From assembly GCA_965602945.1 (NCBI GenBank), contig CBFDBC010000007.1, positions 1 to 37,421 of the forward strand: 37,421 nucleotides of DNA. Reading direction: 5' to 3'. Shown here in pieces: positions 23,989 to 31,302 of this stretch. The notes below the pieces were generated by a model, which was not told the DNA's origin, searched no databases, and saw only the letters and a program-made list of their open reading frames with translations. The position numbers and the translations under genes were made by a program. The DNA is from JAUXEH01 sp965602945. Its GTDB lineage: Bacteria > Acidobacteriota > Aminicenantia > Aminicenantales > Aminicenantaceae. Positions within the stretch are counted from its first letter, which is position 1. Every line of letters starts with the position of its first letter.

Positions 23989-25962
23989 ATGAAAATATTA
24001 TTAAAGAAATATAATCTTTGCGTGGTTCTGTTTCTGTTTCTGTTTGTGCCCGGTGGAGAGCTTTTTGCCTGTGACACCTGGGCGGCCCTGGCCAGTGCGA
24101 CGGCCAGAGGGCTGACTATTCTGGCCAAGAACAGCGACAGACCACTTTTTGACTGCCAGCCTTTGATGTTCTATCCCCGCCAAAAGTGGCCGGCGGGATC
24201 CGAAATCGATCTGGGGCGCATCCGCATTCCCCAGGTGGAAGAAACATACGCCACTCTTGGCTCAAGCCCCTACTGGTGCTGGGGATATGAAGAGGGCATC
24301 AACGAATTCGGCGTGGCCATCGGAAACGAGGGTGTTTTCTCCAAGGAATTGGTTGAAAACATCGCCCTTTCCAAGAAGGGGCGAGGACCGCAGCTGGGTC
24401 CGACAGGAATGGATCTCCTTCGTCTAGGCTTGGAGCGGGGGAAGTCGGCCCGCGAAGCCCTGGATGTTATTACCGCCCTCCTCGAAAAACACGGACAGTT
24501 CGGCTCGGGACTCCCAGCGATGGGAATGGACGGGGCCTATGACAATTCCTACATCATCGCCGATCCCCATGAAGCCTGGATCCTCGAGACCGGCGGCAGG
24601 CGTTGGACAGCCAAGAAATTCACACAGGGAGTCACCTCCATCTCCAACAGGTTGAGCATTACGAGCGAGTGGGATATCGCCTCGCCTGACATTGTGGAGT
24701 TCGCCGTTGAAAAAGGATGGTGGCAGCAGGACAAAACCGACGAGTTTGATTTTGCCAAGGCCTATGCGGCCGACACTCCCCAGGAAAAGGCAAGGAACTA
24801 CCGCGCCGGTGTCCGGCAGAAATGTTCACTGGGGCTGCTGGAAGAAAAAAATGGGGAAGTGACCCTGCGCTGGATGATGAGGATCGCCCGGGACCGTTCT
24901 TCAAATCCGAGTATCGACCTGGATCAGACCGCCAGTTCCTGTGTCGCGATACTGCCGAATAAACCGGACGAGCTTCCGGTTTTCTGGTGGGCGGCGTCGA
25001 CTCCCAGCAGCAGTTGCTATGTGCCCTTCTTTGTCCATGGCAGCGGGCTTCCTGAGATTGTCAGCTCGGCCGGCACAATGGGCAAACAGATCGTCCAACC
25101 GAGCCGCGCCGGCCAGGATACATTTTCCGCCTCGTCCTACTGGTGGCTGTTCAAAGATCTGCGGGATATGACGAACATCGACTGGACCGGAAGAAATCCG
25201 ATCGTGAGGGAGGAATTCGACGTTCTGGAGGAAGAGTTTGCCGCCGGAATCTCTGCAGTCATCTCACAGGCGGTAGATCTGAGAAAAGCGGGACAGATGG
25301 ACGAAGCGGCAAAAGTCCTGGATAAATATACGGCTTCCTGCGTTGAAAAGGCGTTGGCCAAGGCCAACGAGTTGAGACTGAAGTTTGAAAAAGCCGGCGT
25401 CCCGGAGCAATTCAAGCCCTATATCGGAACATATATCGCCAATTTTGGAACCTACCAGAACGCGGAATTCGAGGTCAAGGTCCAAAACAACAGCCTGGCC
25501 GTGGACATCCCCGGTCAAGGAGTCGTCGAGCTAAAAGACCCGGACGATGAAGGAAAAAGGTATCTCAAAATATCCAACCGGATCGCGGTTTCCTTTGTTG
25601 AAGCCGGAAATACAGAAGTCACCGCTTTAAAATTCCACGAGTCCACCCCATTGCCGAGGAAGAAAACGGATCCCGAAGAACAGAAGAATATGGACATCCC
25701 TGATGAGTACGCAGAATATGTCGGGGTCTACACAATTCCGATGCAGAAACTGGAGCTGACCATAATGGTCAAGGATGGACATCTGGCCCTGGAGATCCCC
25801 GGTCAAGGCGTCATCGATCTTGAAGGCCCGGATGAGAGCGGCCGGTGGACATTCAGCGGGAACAGCAGCCGGACCGTCTCATTCGTAAAAAACAGCAAAG
25901 GCAATATTACAGCCATGAACCTGCATTCGCTCTTCACTCTTCCGAAGAAGATTGAGAATTAG
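23989..25962 (+). CDS. C69 (U34, secernin-like) dipeptidase with duplicated C-terminal DUF3471-like domain
   Basis: A 657-residue exported Ntn-hydrolase. The start is ATG 23989 (GAGG about 5 nt upstream, directly followed by a signal peptide); an in-frame ATG at 23905 only adds a non-signal leader. Cleavage after LFA would expose Cys28 (CDTWAAL), the N-terminal nucleophile of C69 dipeptidases; TILAKNSDRP and YCWGYEEGINEFGVAIGNE-like segments (about 105-125) confirm the family. Residues about 475-560 and 570-655 are two copies of a small beta domain, each with IPGQGV(V/I)(E/D)L and a TVSFV or AVSFV strand, resembling DUF3471 domains. A weak promoter TTGCGA-N17-TATCCT lies at 23934-23962. It stands alone, divergent from the propeller gene. 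The lipobox reading (LFAC) is unlikely because of Phe at -2 and because the Cys is needed for catalysis. Confidence 0.9.
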   Translation: MKILLKKYNLCVVLFLFLFVPGGELFACDTWAALASATARGLTILAKNSDRPLFDCQPLMFYPRQKWPAGSEIDLGRIRIPQVEETYATLGSSPYWCWGYEEGINEFGVAIGNEGVFSKELVENIALSKKGRGPQLGPTGMDLLRLGLERGKSAREALDVITALLEKHGQFGSGLPAMGMDGAYDNSYIIADPHEAWILETGGRRWTAKKFTQGVTSISNRLSITSEWDIASPDIVEFAVEKGWWQQDKTDEFDFAKAYAADTPQEKARNYRAGVRQKCSLGLLEEKNGEVTLRWMMRIARDRSSNPSIDLDQTASSCVAILPNKPDELPVFWWAASTPSSSCYVPFFVHGSGLPEIVSSAGTMGKQIVQPSRAGQDTFSASSYWWLFKDLRDMTNIDWTGRNPIVREEFDVLEEEFAAGISAVISQAVDLRKAGQMDEAAKVLDKYTASCVEKALAKANELRLKFEKAGVPEQFKPYIGTYIANFGTYQNAEFEVKVQNNSLAVDIPGQGVVELKDPDDEGKRYLKISNRIAVSFVEAGNTEVTALKFHESTPLPRKKTDPEEQKNMDIPDEYAEYVGVYTIPMQKLELTIMVKDGHLALEIPGQGVIDLEGPDESGRWTFSGNSSRTVSFVKNSKGNITAMNLHSLFTLPKKIEN

Positions 25963-26011
25963 AGATTATTAAATAAATATGTTAGCTTGGCCCGATCCCG
26001 ATAAGAAATGG

Positions 26012-28582
26012 CTATTCATGGCGAAGAGCGGACACGGGATCGGAGGTGGCGGCTCGAACAGCTTGAACACTGATGGTCAGAAGGGCGATTAAAGTAGTCA
26101 GAGCAGCGGCGGCGACAAAGGTTCCAATATCCAGGCGAGTCCGGTATGGGTAGGCCTGCAGCCACTCCCGCATGACAAGCCATCCTAAGGGCCAGGCCAG
26201 CACATTGGCCAAAAGCAGCGATCTGAAGTTGTCTTTATTCAGCAGAGCTACGATACACGTGGAAGGGGCTCCCAATATTTTACGAATGCCGATTTCTTTT
26301 GTCCTCTGTTCAGTCGTGTAGCCTACCAGTCCGGATAATCCTAGGCATGACAAAAAGATGGAAAGGAAAGCGAAGTACCCGAATATCAGGCTGGCCTGCT
26401 CCTCCTGACGGTATTTCCTGCCGATTTCGGCATCATGGAATGTGTACTCGAAAGGCCGATCCGGATTGAACACTTTCCACACCTCTTTGATCGAAGCCAT
26501 AGCACTGGGAATCTCGCCGGCTTTTATACGAACATCCAGAGTCGCATACAGGTCCCAGGGAGTCCTCGGTCTCAGATAGTAGACCTCGACATGCACGGTG
26601 TCCTTATATCCGACGTGGATGTTGTTCACTACCCCAATGATGCTTCCATCCCACCCGACTATGTTGAGAGCCTTGTCCACTGGGGATTCCAACCGCATGA
26701 GTTTAGCCGCCTCCTGGTTGATGATAAAACCGTCCTGGAAATCAATGCTCCGTTCCCTCAAAAAGCTGCGACCGGCAACAATCTCGGCACCCAGGGTGTC
26801 AAAATAGTCATAATCCACCATTTTGTACTGAACTTCATTCCCCAGGTATGAGAGCTCCGGATCCATCCCCTCCCAACTGAAGCGACCCCCATGGTTGGTT
26901 GGGGCGCTGGCCGTCACGTTCTCGATACTCGGATGCTGCATAAGTCGCGCTTTGATGCTCTGCGCCTGTGTAGACATGGTTTGGGTCAGCGGCAGGGAGA
27001 GGAGATTTTCTTCATTGAACCCCAGATCAGCATGCTTCATAAAGCGGATCTGTTTCAAAACAACAAAGGTGCAGATGATGAGCAGGATGGAGATGACAAA
27101 TTGAATGACCACCAGGATTTGCCTGAACCGTCCTTGCCCTCTGACCCGGGCACCTCCTCGTAAAGTTTTGACCGGCTGGTGTGCGGAAAGGTAGAAGGAA
27201 GGGTAGCTGCCGGCAAGTACGACCGTCATTAGAAAGATCGCTAAAAGGCCCAGGATAAACCGGACGTCTTGAAATCCAAAACGCAGATTTTTCTGGACGA
27301 GGGCATTGAATGCGGGAAGACTGAGCAGGATCAGCACCAGGGCGATGCTGAAAGAAAAAAGAACATACAGAAACGATTCTCCCATAAACTGTCGCATCAG
27401 CAGTCTCCGATCCGAACCGATCACCCTGCGAATGCCGACTTCCTTGGCCCTTTGAGCGGATTGGGCTGTCGAAAGGTTAACAAAATTGATGCACGAGATG
27501 ACGAGGATGAATATCGCTGCGAAGGAAAATAAATACACATATCGAATGAGTCCCCCGCCTTCGAGTTCGTACAGGTGGAGCTTTTTCAGGGGAAAAAGAA
27601 AAAAATCCCGTTCACCGGGGGGAAGCCAGGAACGGTACCGATCCATGGCTTCTGTGAGCCTTGGATTGATATCAAGAGTGTTGAGGCCGGGCTTGACTTG
27701 AACATAGGTATGGTACGAAAAGTTATTCCAGCGAAGCGGATCCTGATACTCCCTTACCTGCTTGAGGTCGTTGAAGCGGGTGATTAAATCAAAGCGGATC
27801 TCAGAGTTAACGGGAACATCCCGGATAACGCCGCAGACTTTCAACGGAACACCGTCCACTTCCAGAAGCATTCCGAGGGGGACCTCATCACTGAAGTATT
27901 TCTGTGCCGTGGACTCCGTGAGCACGATCGTGTTGGGATCGACCAGGGCTTTTTCAGGCTCTCCCAGAAGAAAAGGGTATGGGAACATAGCAAAGAGAGA
28001 AGGATCTGCGGCAATGGTCCGTTCTTCGATAAAAATCTTATCCATGTACTTAACGATATGGCGTTCTCGAGGATTGATCCTGACGATCTGAGAGAAATCT
28101 GAGAATTCCGCTTCGAGTCGTTCAGCCAACGGGAAGGGCGTGGTGGAATAGTAACGATTGTTGGCCAGCCGTTCCCAGGCAATGAGGTAGATGTCATCCG
28201 CATGTGGGTTGAAGTCTTCATAGCTGGTCTCATGCTGGACCCAGAGCAGGATCAAGATGGTGCAGGCCATGCCGACGGCCAAACCCAGGATGTTGATGAT
28301 CCCGAAGGATCTATTGCGGCACAAGTTTCTCAGTCCGATTTTGAGGTGATTCCGCAACATCGTGGTTCTCCAAGTAAGACAGTAGGATAGATATTTTGGG
28401 AGGGCCCCCAGGCACTGTCTCCAGTACCACAGGTCGGCTCTCCGGCGGCCTTGGGTTAGACAGAGCGAGGCGTGGACCTCTCGCATGTCATAGAGCATGC
28501 CATAACACTGGCTGTAGTCATGAAGACGAGACAGTATGAATTCGGCAACCCGAGGCGTGTGGCCGGAGCTGCGAGGACTCAT
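26012..28582 (-). CDS. ADOP-type orphan permease with N-terminal prefix domain, coupled to PadR
   Basis: An 856-residue permease. The start is ATG 28582: GGGAG is 8 nt upstream and the ATGA overlaps the padR stop by 4 bp. Residues about 1-85 (PRVAEFILSRL, then GRRRADLWYWRQCL) form the soluble 'permease prefix' domain that precedes many of these proteins. Then come two FtsX modules of one helix, a large extracytoplasmic domain and three helices each (first helix GIINILGLAVGMACTILILL; coupling segments KEVGIRRVIGS and KEIGIRKILGA). No ATPase gene is nearby. It is a paralogue of the permease at 16029-18395, with similar layout and C-terminus (SDPV followed by S..HE or A.RHE). PadR coupling implies induction by a small molecule; drug or antimicrobial-peptide efflux is possible but unproven. 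Confidence 0.93.
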   Translation of the reverse strand: MSPRSSGHTPRVAEFILSRLHDYSQCYGMLYDMREVHASLCLTQGRRRADLWYWRQCLGALPKYLSYCLTWRTTMLRNHLKIGLRNLCRNRSFGIINILGLAVGMACTILILLWVQHETSYEDFNPHADDIYLIAWERLANNRYYSTTPFPLAERLEAEFSDFSQIVRINPRERHIVKYMDKIFIEERTIAADPSLFAMFPYPFLLGEPEKALVDPNTIVLTESTAQKYFSDEVPLGMLLEVDGVPLKVCGVIRDVPVNSEIRFDLITRFNDLKQVREYQDPLRWNNFSYHTYVQVKPGLNTLDINPRLTEAMDRYRSWLPPGERDFFLFPLKKLHLYELEGGGLIRYVYLFSFAAIFILVISCINFVNLSTAQSAQRAKEVGIRRVIGSDRRLLMRQFMGESFLYVLFSFSIALVLILLSLPAFNALVQKNLRFGFQDVRFILGLLAIFLMTVVLAGSYPSFYLSAHQPVKTLRGGARVRGQGRFRQILVVIQFVISILLIICTFVVLKQIRFMKHADLGFNEENLLSLPLTQTMSTQAQSIKARLMQHPSIENVTASAPTNHGGRFSWEGMDPELSYLGNEVQYKMVDYDYFDTLGAEIVAGRSFLRERSIDFQDGFIINQEAAKLMRLESPVDKALNIVGWDGSIIGVVNNIHVGYKDTVHVEVYYLRPRTPWDLYATLDVRIKAGEIPSAMASIKEVWKVFNPDRPFEYTFHDAEIGRKYRQEEQASLIFGYFAFLSIFLSCLGLSGLVGYTTEQRTKEIGIRKILGAPSTCIVALLNKDNFRSLLLANVLAWPLGWLVMREWLQAYPYRTRLDIGTFVAAAALTTLIALLTISVQAVRAATSDPVSALRHE

Positions 28583-28911
28583 CGTTTGATCTCCCTCAGT
28601 TCCCTCTCCGGAAAGTTCTGCCATAGATTATTCTGTAGTTCCCGGGCTTCCTGAAGTGCTCTCTGCCCATGATCGGTGACCCGGTAGTAGACGCGCTTGT
28701 TATCGTCTTTATTATGAGAGGTTTTTCCTTTGAGGGCTGTAACATACTCTTTCCTGACCAGATACTCCAGCGTGTTGTAGATGGTCCCGAAAAGCATTTC
28801 ACTGCCGGTCAGTTCCATGATTTTTTCCCGGATCTTGACACCATAGGCCTCATCATTCAGATGGCATATGGCAATCAGGAAGATCTGCTCGTTGATGGTC
28901 AGCTTTTTCAT
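28579..28911 (-). CDS. PadR family transcriptional regulator
   Basis: A 110-residue winged-helix regulator. ATG 28911 has GGGAG 5 nt upstream; a TTG four codons earlier is less likely. The pattern AYGVKIREKI, then GTIYNTLEYLVRKEYVTA, NKRVYYRVTDHGQRAL and the C-terminal dimerisation helix is classic PadR. Its stop overlaps the permease ATG (ATGA), so the two are made together. Two near-identical 17-bp palindromes at 28928-28965 surround its -10 box, which strongly suggests autorepression relieved by a ligand. Confidence 0.95.
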   Translation of the reverse strand: MKKLTINEQIFLIAICHLNDEAYGVKIREKIMELTGSEMLFGTIYNTLEYLVRKEYVTALKGKTSHNKDDNKRVYYRVTDHGQRALQEARELQNNLWQNFPERELREIKR

Positions 28912-28927
28912 GCGGACTCCCAAATAA

Positions 28928-28965
28928 ATACGATATTATCGTTATTATATACGATATTATCGTAT
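28928..28965 (-). promoter_or_regulatory. padR promoter -10 between two operator-like palindromes
   Basis: ATACGATATTATCGTAT (28949-28965) is a perfect interrupted palindrome. A copy with one mismatch lies at 28928-28944, exactly 21 bp away (two helical turns). On the minus strand a perfect TATAAT occupies 28949-28944, at the junction between the copies; the -35 is weak (AACTTT at 28972-28967), as is common for regulated promoters. Two dimers on one DNA face would block RNA polymerase. Confidence 0.68.
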
Positions 28966-29061
28966 AAAAGTTATTTTGATGTGCTCCCACCAAGCCAAGT
29001 ATTTATAATAAAGAACTTTATCATCCATAAATGGCATAATGTCAGCATTAGAGGTGAAAGC

Positions 29062-29124
29062 ATGATTAAACTCTTTTCGGAGAATATGGAACGGATCAGA
29101 CAACATGCTTCAGGTATCCAGTAG
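29062..29124 (+). CDS. Possible 20-codon peptide with strong ribosome-binding site
   Basis: ATG 29062 has GAGGTG 5 nt upstream and encodes 20 residues (MIKLFSENMERIRQHASGIQ) ending at TAG 29124, just before the 29-bp repeat at 29136. It could be the surviving 5' end of a deleted gene or a real small peptide. No family recognised. Confidence 0.2.
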   Translation: MIKLFSENMERIRQHASGIQ

Positions 29125-29135
29125 TTATCTTTCTA

Positions 29136-29164
29136 CAGTTACTTGGAATGGTCGGAGCGCATAT
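29136..29164 (+). repeat. 29-bp direct repeat, copy 1 (overlaps 3' end of HExxH gene)
   Basis: Begins CAGTTA and contains the identical core AATGGTCGGAGCGCA; 25 of 29 positions match the copy at 30435-30463. It encodes the last residues (MRSDHSK) and stop of the gene at 29139-30248. Confidence 0.6.
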
Positions 29165-30248
29165 TAACAACTGCTCTCTGAAGTAGGTCCTCAAGACAGA
29201 TGTTATTTTGGTGTAACATGTCCTGCTTCCATTCGGGCGAGATTAAGTCCAGGATCATGGCTTGAGCGGCGCCGCTCAGGTAGAATCTCAGGTCTCCCTT
29301 CTGCTCCCCCAGACGCTTCAGGCGTGAGTAAAAGTCCACACGCGTGCGGTTTCGGACAACCCGGTAGTCTTTGAACCATGGGCCCCCTTCGTCTGAGGCA
29401 CAGAGCTCTGCGAATCGCATCTCCGCATACTTGGCAAGGCCCTCGAGCCATTCGAGCTCACGCTCAAAATCGACGAGTTCCGGGGCAAGCGAAGCCGCTG
29501 ACCGCCGCCGGGACCGAACCTCCAGAAACTTCCGGATCAACGCAAGCCTTTCTGACTCGTCTTTTTCCCGCAAAGCCGAAGCGAGCAGAAACCCCTCTGT
29601 GTTCCAGGCCTCTATGAAGCCCGCGTCTTCAAAGGGATATCGATCCTCCGAGGCATACACTCCGTTCGCCTTCTGGAATCGGTCGCTGAACCGAGCGGCC
29701 TGAAACGCATGAAAGGCCTCATGAAGAAGGTAAACGACATGTTGGGCCGGGGTAGGAGTCATCATCTTTATGAAGGCTGGAGTAAGCTTCTCCTGGGGAA
29801 CATTTTCCTTAAGTTCCTCTTCCATGGCGCGGGACATGTGACTGAGTGTGGTCATGCTTCCTGCCCAAAGGTCCCCCACAGGGACGGCGAAGGCCTGGGA
29901 CTGCTCCTGTTCGCGGCGGAAGTAGGGACGGCCCTGAAGCGCATCACCGTCTACGACTGCCCAGGGAGCCGGAGGATTGGGGTGGGCGATCAAGAATTCG
30001 AAGCGCTCATTGAAAAGGATCAGCGGGATCAAAGCTTCACCGAGGCCGGGCCAGACCTGGCTGCCGAACATCTTCTTTACACGGAGGGATTCGCTCACCT
30101 GGGCTTTATCCTTGGGATTCAGCCTGACCAGGTTTTCTTCTGTCTTCGGGAGAGCTTGTTCCAGGGTATATTCTGTGCCTGTGGCCTGGATGCCCAAAAC
30201 GGCCAACAACGAAACTCCCATAAGAAACGAGCGCCCATATCCAATCAT
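29139..30248 (-). CDS. Exported HExxH protein, putative gluzincin-type metallopeptidase (uncharacterised)
   Basis: A 369-residue protein with an N-terminal signal sequence (about 1-23). HEAFH (176-180) preceded by hydrophobic VVYLL matches the zinc-binding helix HExxH, and EGLAKYAE (269-276) about 90 residues later offers a Glu third ligand in a helix, as in gluzincins. The acidic segment FIEAWNTEGFLL and a helical C-terminus are also visible. I do not recognise a named family. The ribosome-binding site AGGAAGG lies 4-5 nt before the ATG. It is a single gene between padR/permease (same strand, upstream gap 28912-29138 belongs to padR) and the glycan genes. A 29-bp direct repeat brackets the gene. 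Peptidase activity is inferred from the motif only. Confidence 0.72.
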   Translation of the reverse strand: MIGYGRSFLMGVSLLAVLGIQATGTEYTLEQALPKTEENLVRLNPKDKAQVSESLRVKKMFGSQVWPGLGEALIPLILFNERFEFLIAHPNPPAPWAVVDGDALQGRPYFRREQEQSQAFAVPVGDLWAGSMTTLSHMSRAMEEELKENVPQEKLTPAFIKMMTPTPAQHVVYLLHEAFHAFQAARFSDRFQKANGVYASEDRYPFEDAGFIEAWNTEGFLLASALREKDESERLALIRKFLEVRSRRRSAASLAPELVDFERELEWLEGLAKYAEMRFAELCASDEGGPWFKDYRVVRNRTRVDFYSRLKRLGEQKGDLRFYLSGAAQAMILDLISPEWKQDMLHQNNICLEDLLQRAVVNMRSDHSK

Positions 30249-30352
30249 TTCTACCTTCCTGTTCTAAGCAAACTTGAATTGGCGTATCAATTACCAAAAA
30301 CAGCCGTCTTAACCATCATACTCCACCAAACTGACAATGACGATGCTAATTT

Positions 30353-30416
30353 CCTTAAAAGGCCCATTTGCCCCCTTAAAACACCTATCTAAGCCAATAA
30401 AACATGGTGTCTAAAG
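30353..30416. repeat. Degenerate ~21-bp tandem modules, copy B
   Basis: In the divergent gap between the HExxH gene and the methyltransferase gene, units start at 30353 (CCTTAAAAG), 30374 (CCTTAAAACA) and 30394 (CCAATAAAACA). Aligned to 22576-22617, CCTTAAAAG, TAAAACA and TCTAAGC occur at identical distances over 42 positions. Confidence 0.5.
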
Positions 30417-30434
30417 GGTTATTTACTTTATTTT

Positions 30435-30463
30435 CAGTTATTTAAAATGGTCGGAGCGCAAAT
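30435..30463 (+). repeat. 29-bp direct repeat, copy 2
   Basis: Same orientation as the copy at 29136-29164, with the identical core AATGGTCGGAGCGCA; lies just upstream of the methyltransferase gene. The two copies are 1299 bp apart and bracket the HExxH gene and its promoter region. Confidence 0.6.
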
Positions 30464-30486
30464 GTGGTGGTCGGGGAAGGTATATA

Positions 30487-31293
30487 GTGCTATACTCACA
30501 GCCAATGAGTTTGCCCGGTGAACGACCTGTGAGTGAAACCCTCGAGCAGACAAAAAAACTCTACGATCAATACACCTTCGGCGATTTCAAATACGGCCGT
30601 AAAAGGATTAAATATTACACACTCCTCAAGCGGGTTCTGGATGAACTCCCGCAGGGAGGCACCATCTACGACATCGGATGTGGAAGCGGCTTCTGGTTGG
30701 ACATCTACAGGGAAATGTCCTCCGCGGACAGGGACCACATCGTGGGAGTCGACCTCTCCCCCACCAACATAGCCGCTATCCGGGAGCGGGGCTATCAGGG
30801 CTATGAGCAGAACGTGCTCGAACTGGATCTGCCCGATTCCGTGTCCGACGCCACCATCAGCATCGGAGTGATCCACCACACCGAAGATCCATCCAGGGCT
30901 TTCGGCCAGCTCGTTAGGATCACCAAACCCTCCGCCTATCTGTACCTTGCCGTGTACAACAAATGGCATCCCTATTACTATCTGGTGCACCGGGCGGCCT
31001 GGCCCCTTCGACAGCTTTACTGGCGGTTCCGACAGGAATGGGTCCCCGATGCCGTGTTGGCGGCGGGAAGCATCGTTTACCAGCCCCTGGCAAGGGTGAT
31101 CATCGGAGAATGGCTCGACAAGAGGACCGCGAAAACCATGTTCATGGACCAGGTCATGACGCCCCGCGCAGCACTCTTTTCGAAAAAGGACCTGGAGAAG
31201 TATGCCTCCGCCCATGGCTGTGAGCTCATCGCGTGCAGCAGAATGCTTCATTCCCTCATGTGGGAAGCGGTGTTTCGCAGGAATTCAAAGTGA
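30487..31293 (+). CDS. Class I SAM-dependent methyltransferase (small-molecule type)
   Basis: A 268-residue soluble enzyme. SAM motif I YDIGCGSGFW (61-70), motif II acidic GVDLSP, and the post-motif ISIGVIHHTEDPSRAF with LVRITKPSAYLYLAVY are typical of UbiE/Methyltransf_11 proteins. C-terminal YYLVHRAAWPLRQLYWRF and the surrounding genes point to a sugar, glycan or lipid acceptor rather than a quinone. The start is uncertain: GTG 30487 has GGAAGG 6 nt upstream; ATG 30505 and GTG 30529 are in frame and the conserved part begins only near SETLEQTKKLYDQYTFG. It converges on the carbamoyltransferase with a 9-bp gap. Likely part of the surface-glycan cluster. Confidence 0.85.
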   Translation: MLYSQPMSLPGERPVSETLEQTKKLYDQYTFGDFKYGRKRIKYYTLLKRVLDELPQGGTIYDIGCGSGFWLDIYREMSSADRDHIVGVDLSPTNIAAIRERGYQGYEQNVLELDLPDSVSDATISIGVIHHTEDPSRAFGQLVRITKPSAYLYLAVYNKWHPYYYLVHRAAWPLRQLYWRFRQEWVPDAVLAAGSIVYQPLARVIIGEWLDKRTAKTMFMDQVMTPRAALFSKKDLEKYASAHGCELIACSRMLHSLMWEAVFRRNSK

Positions 31294-31302
31294 TCGGGAC
31301 GG

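Noticed and set aside
23980..24075. C69 peptidase as a lipoprotein (LFAC)
   Set aside because: Phe at -2 is unfavourable and this Cys is the expected catalytic N-terminal nucleophile of the family.
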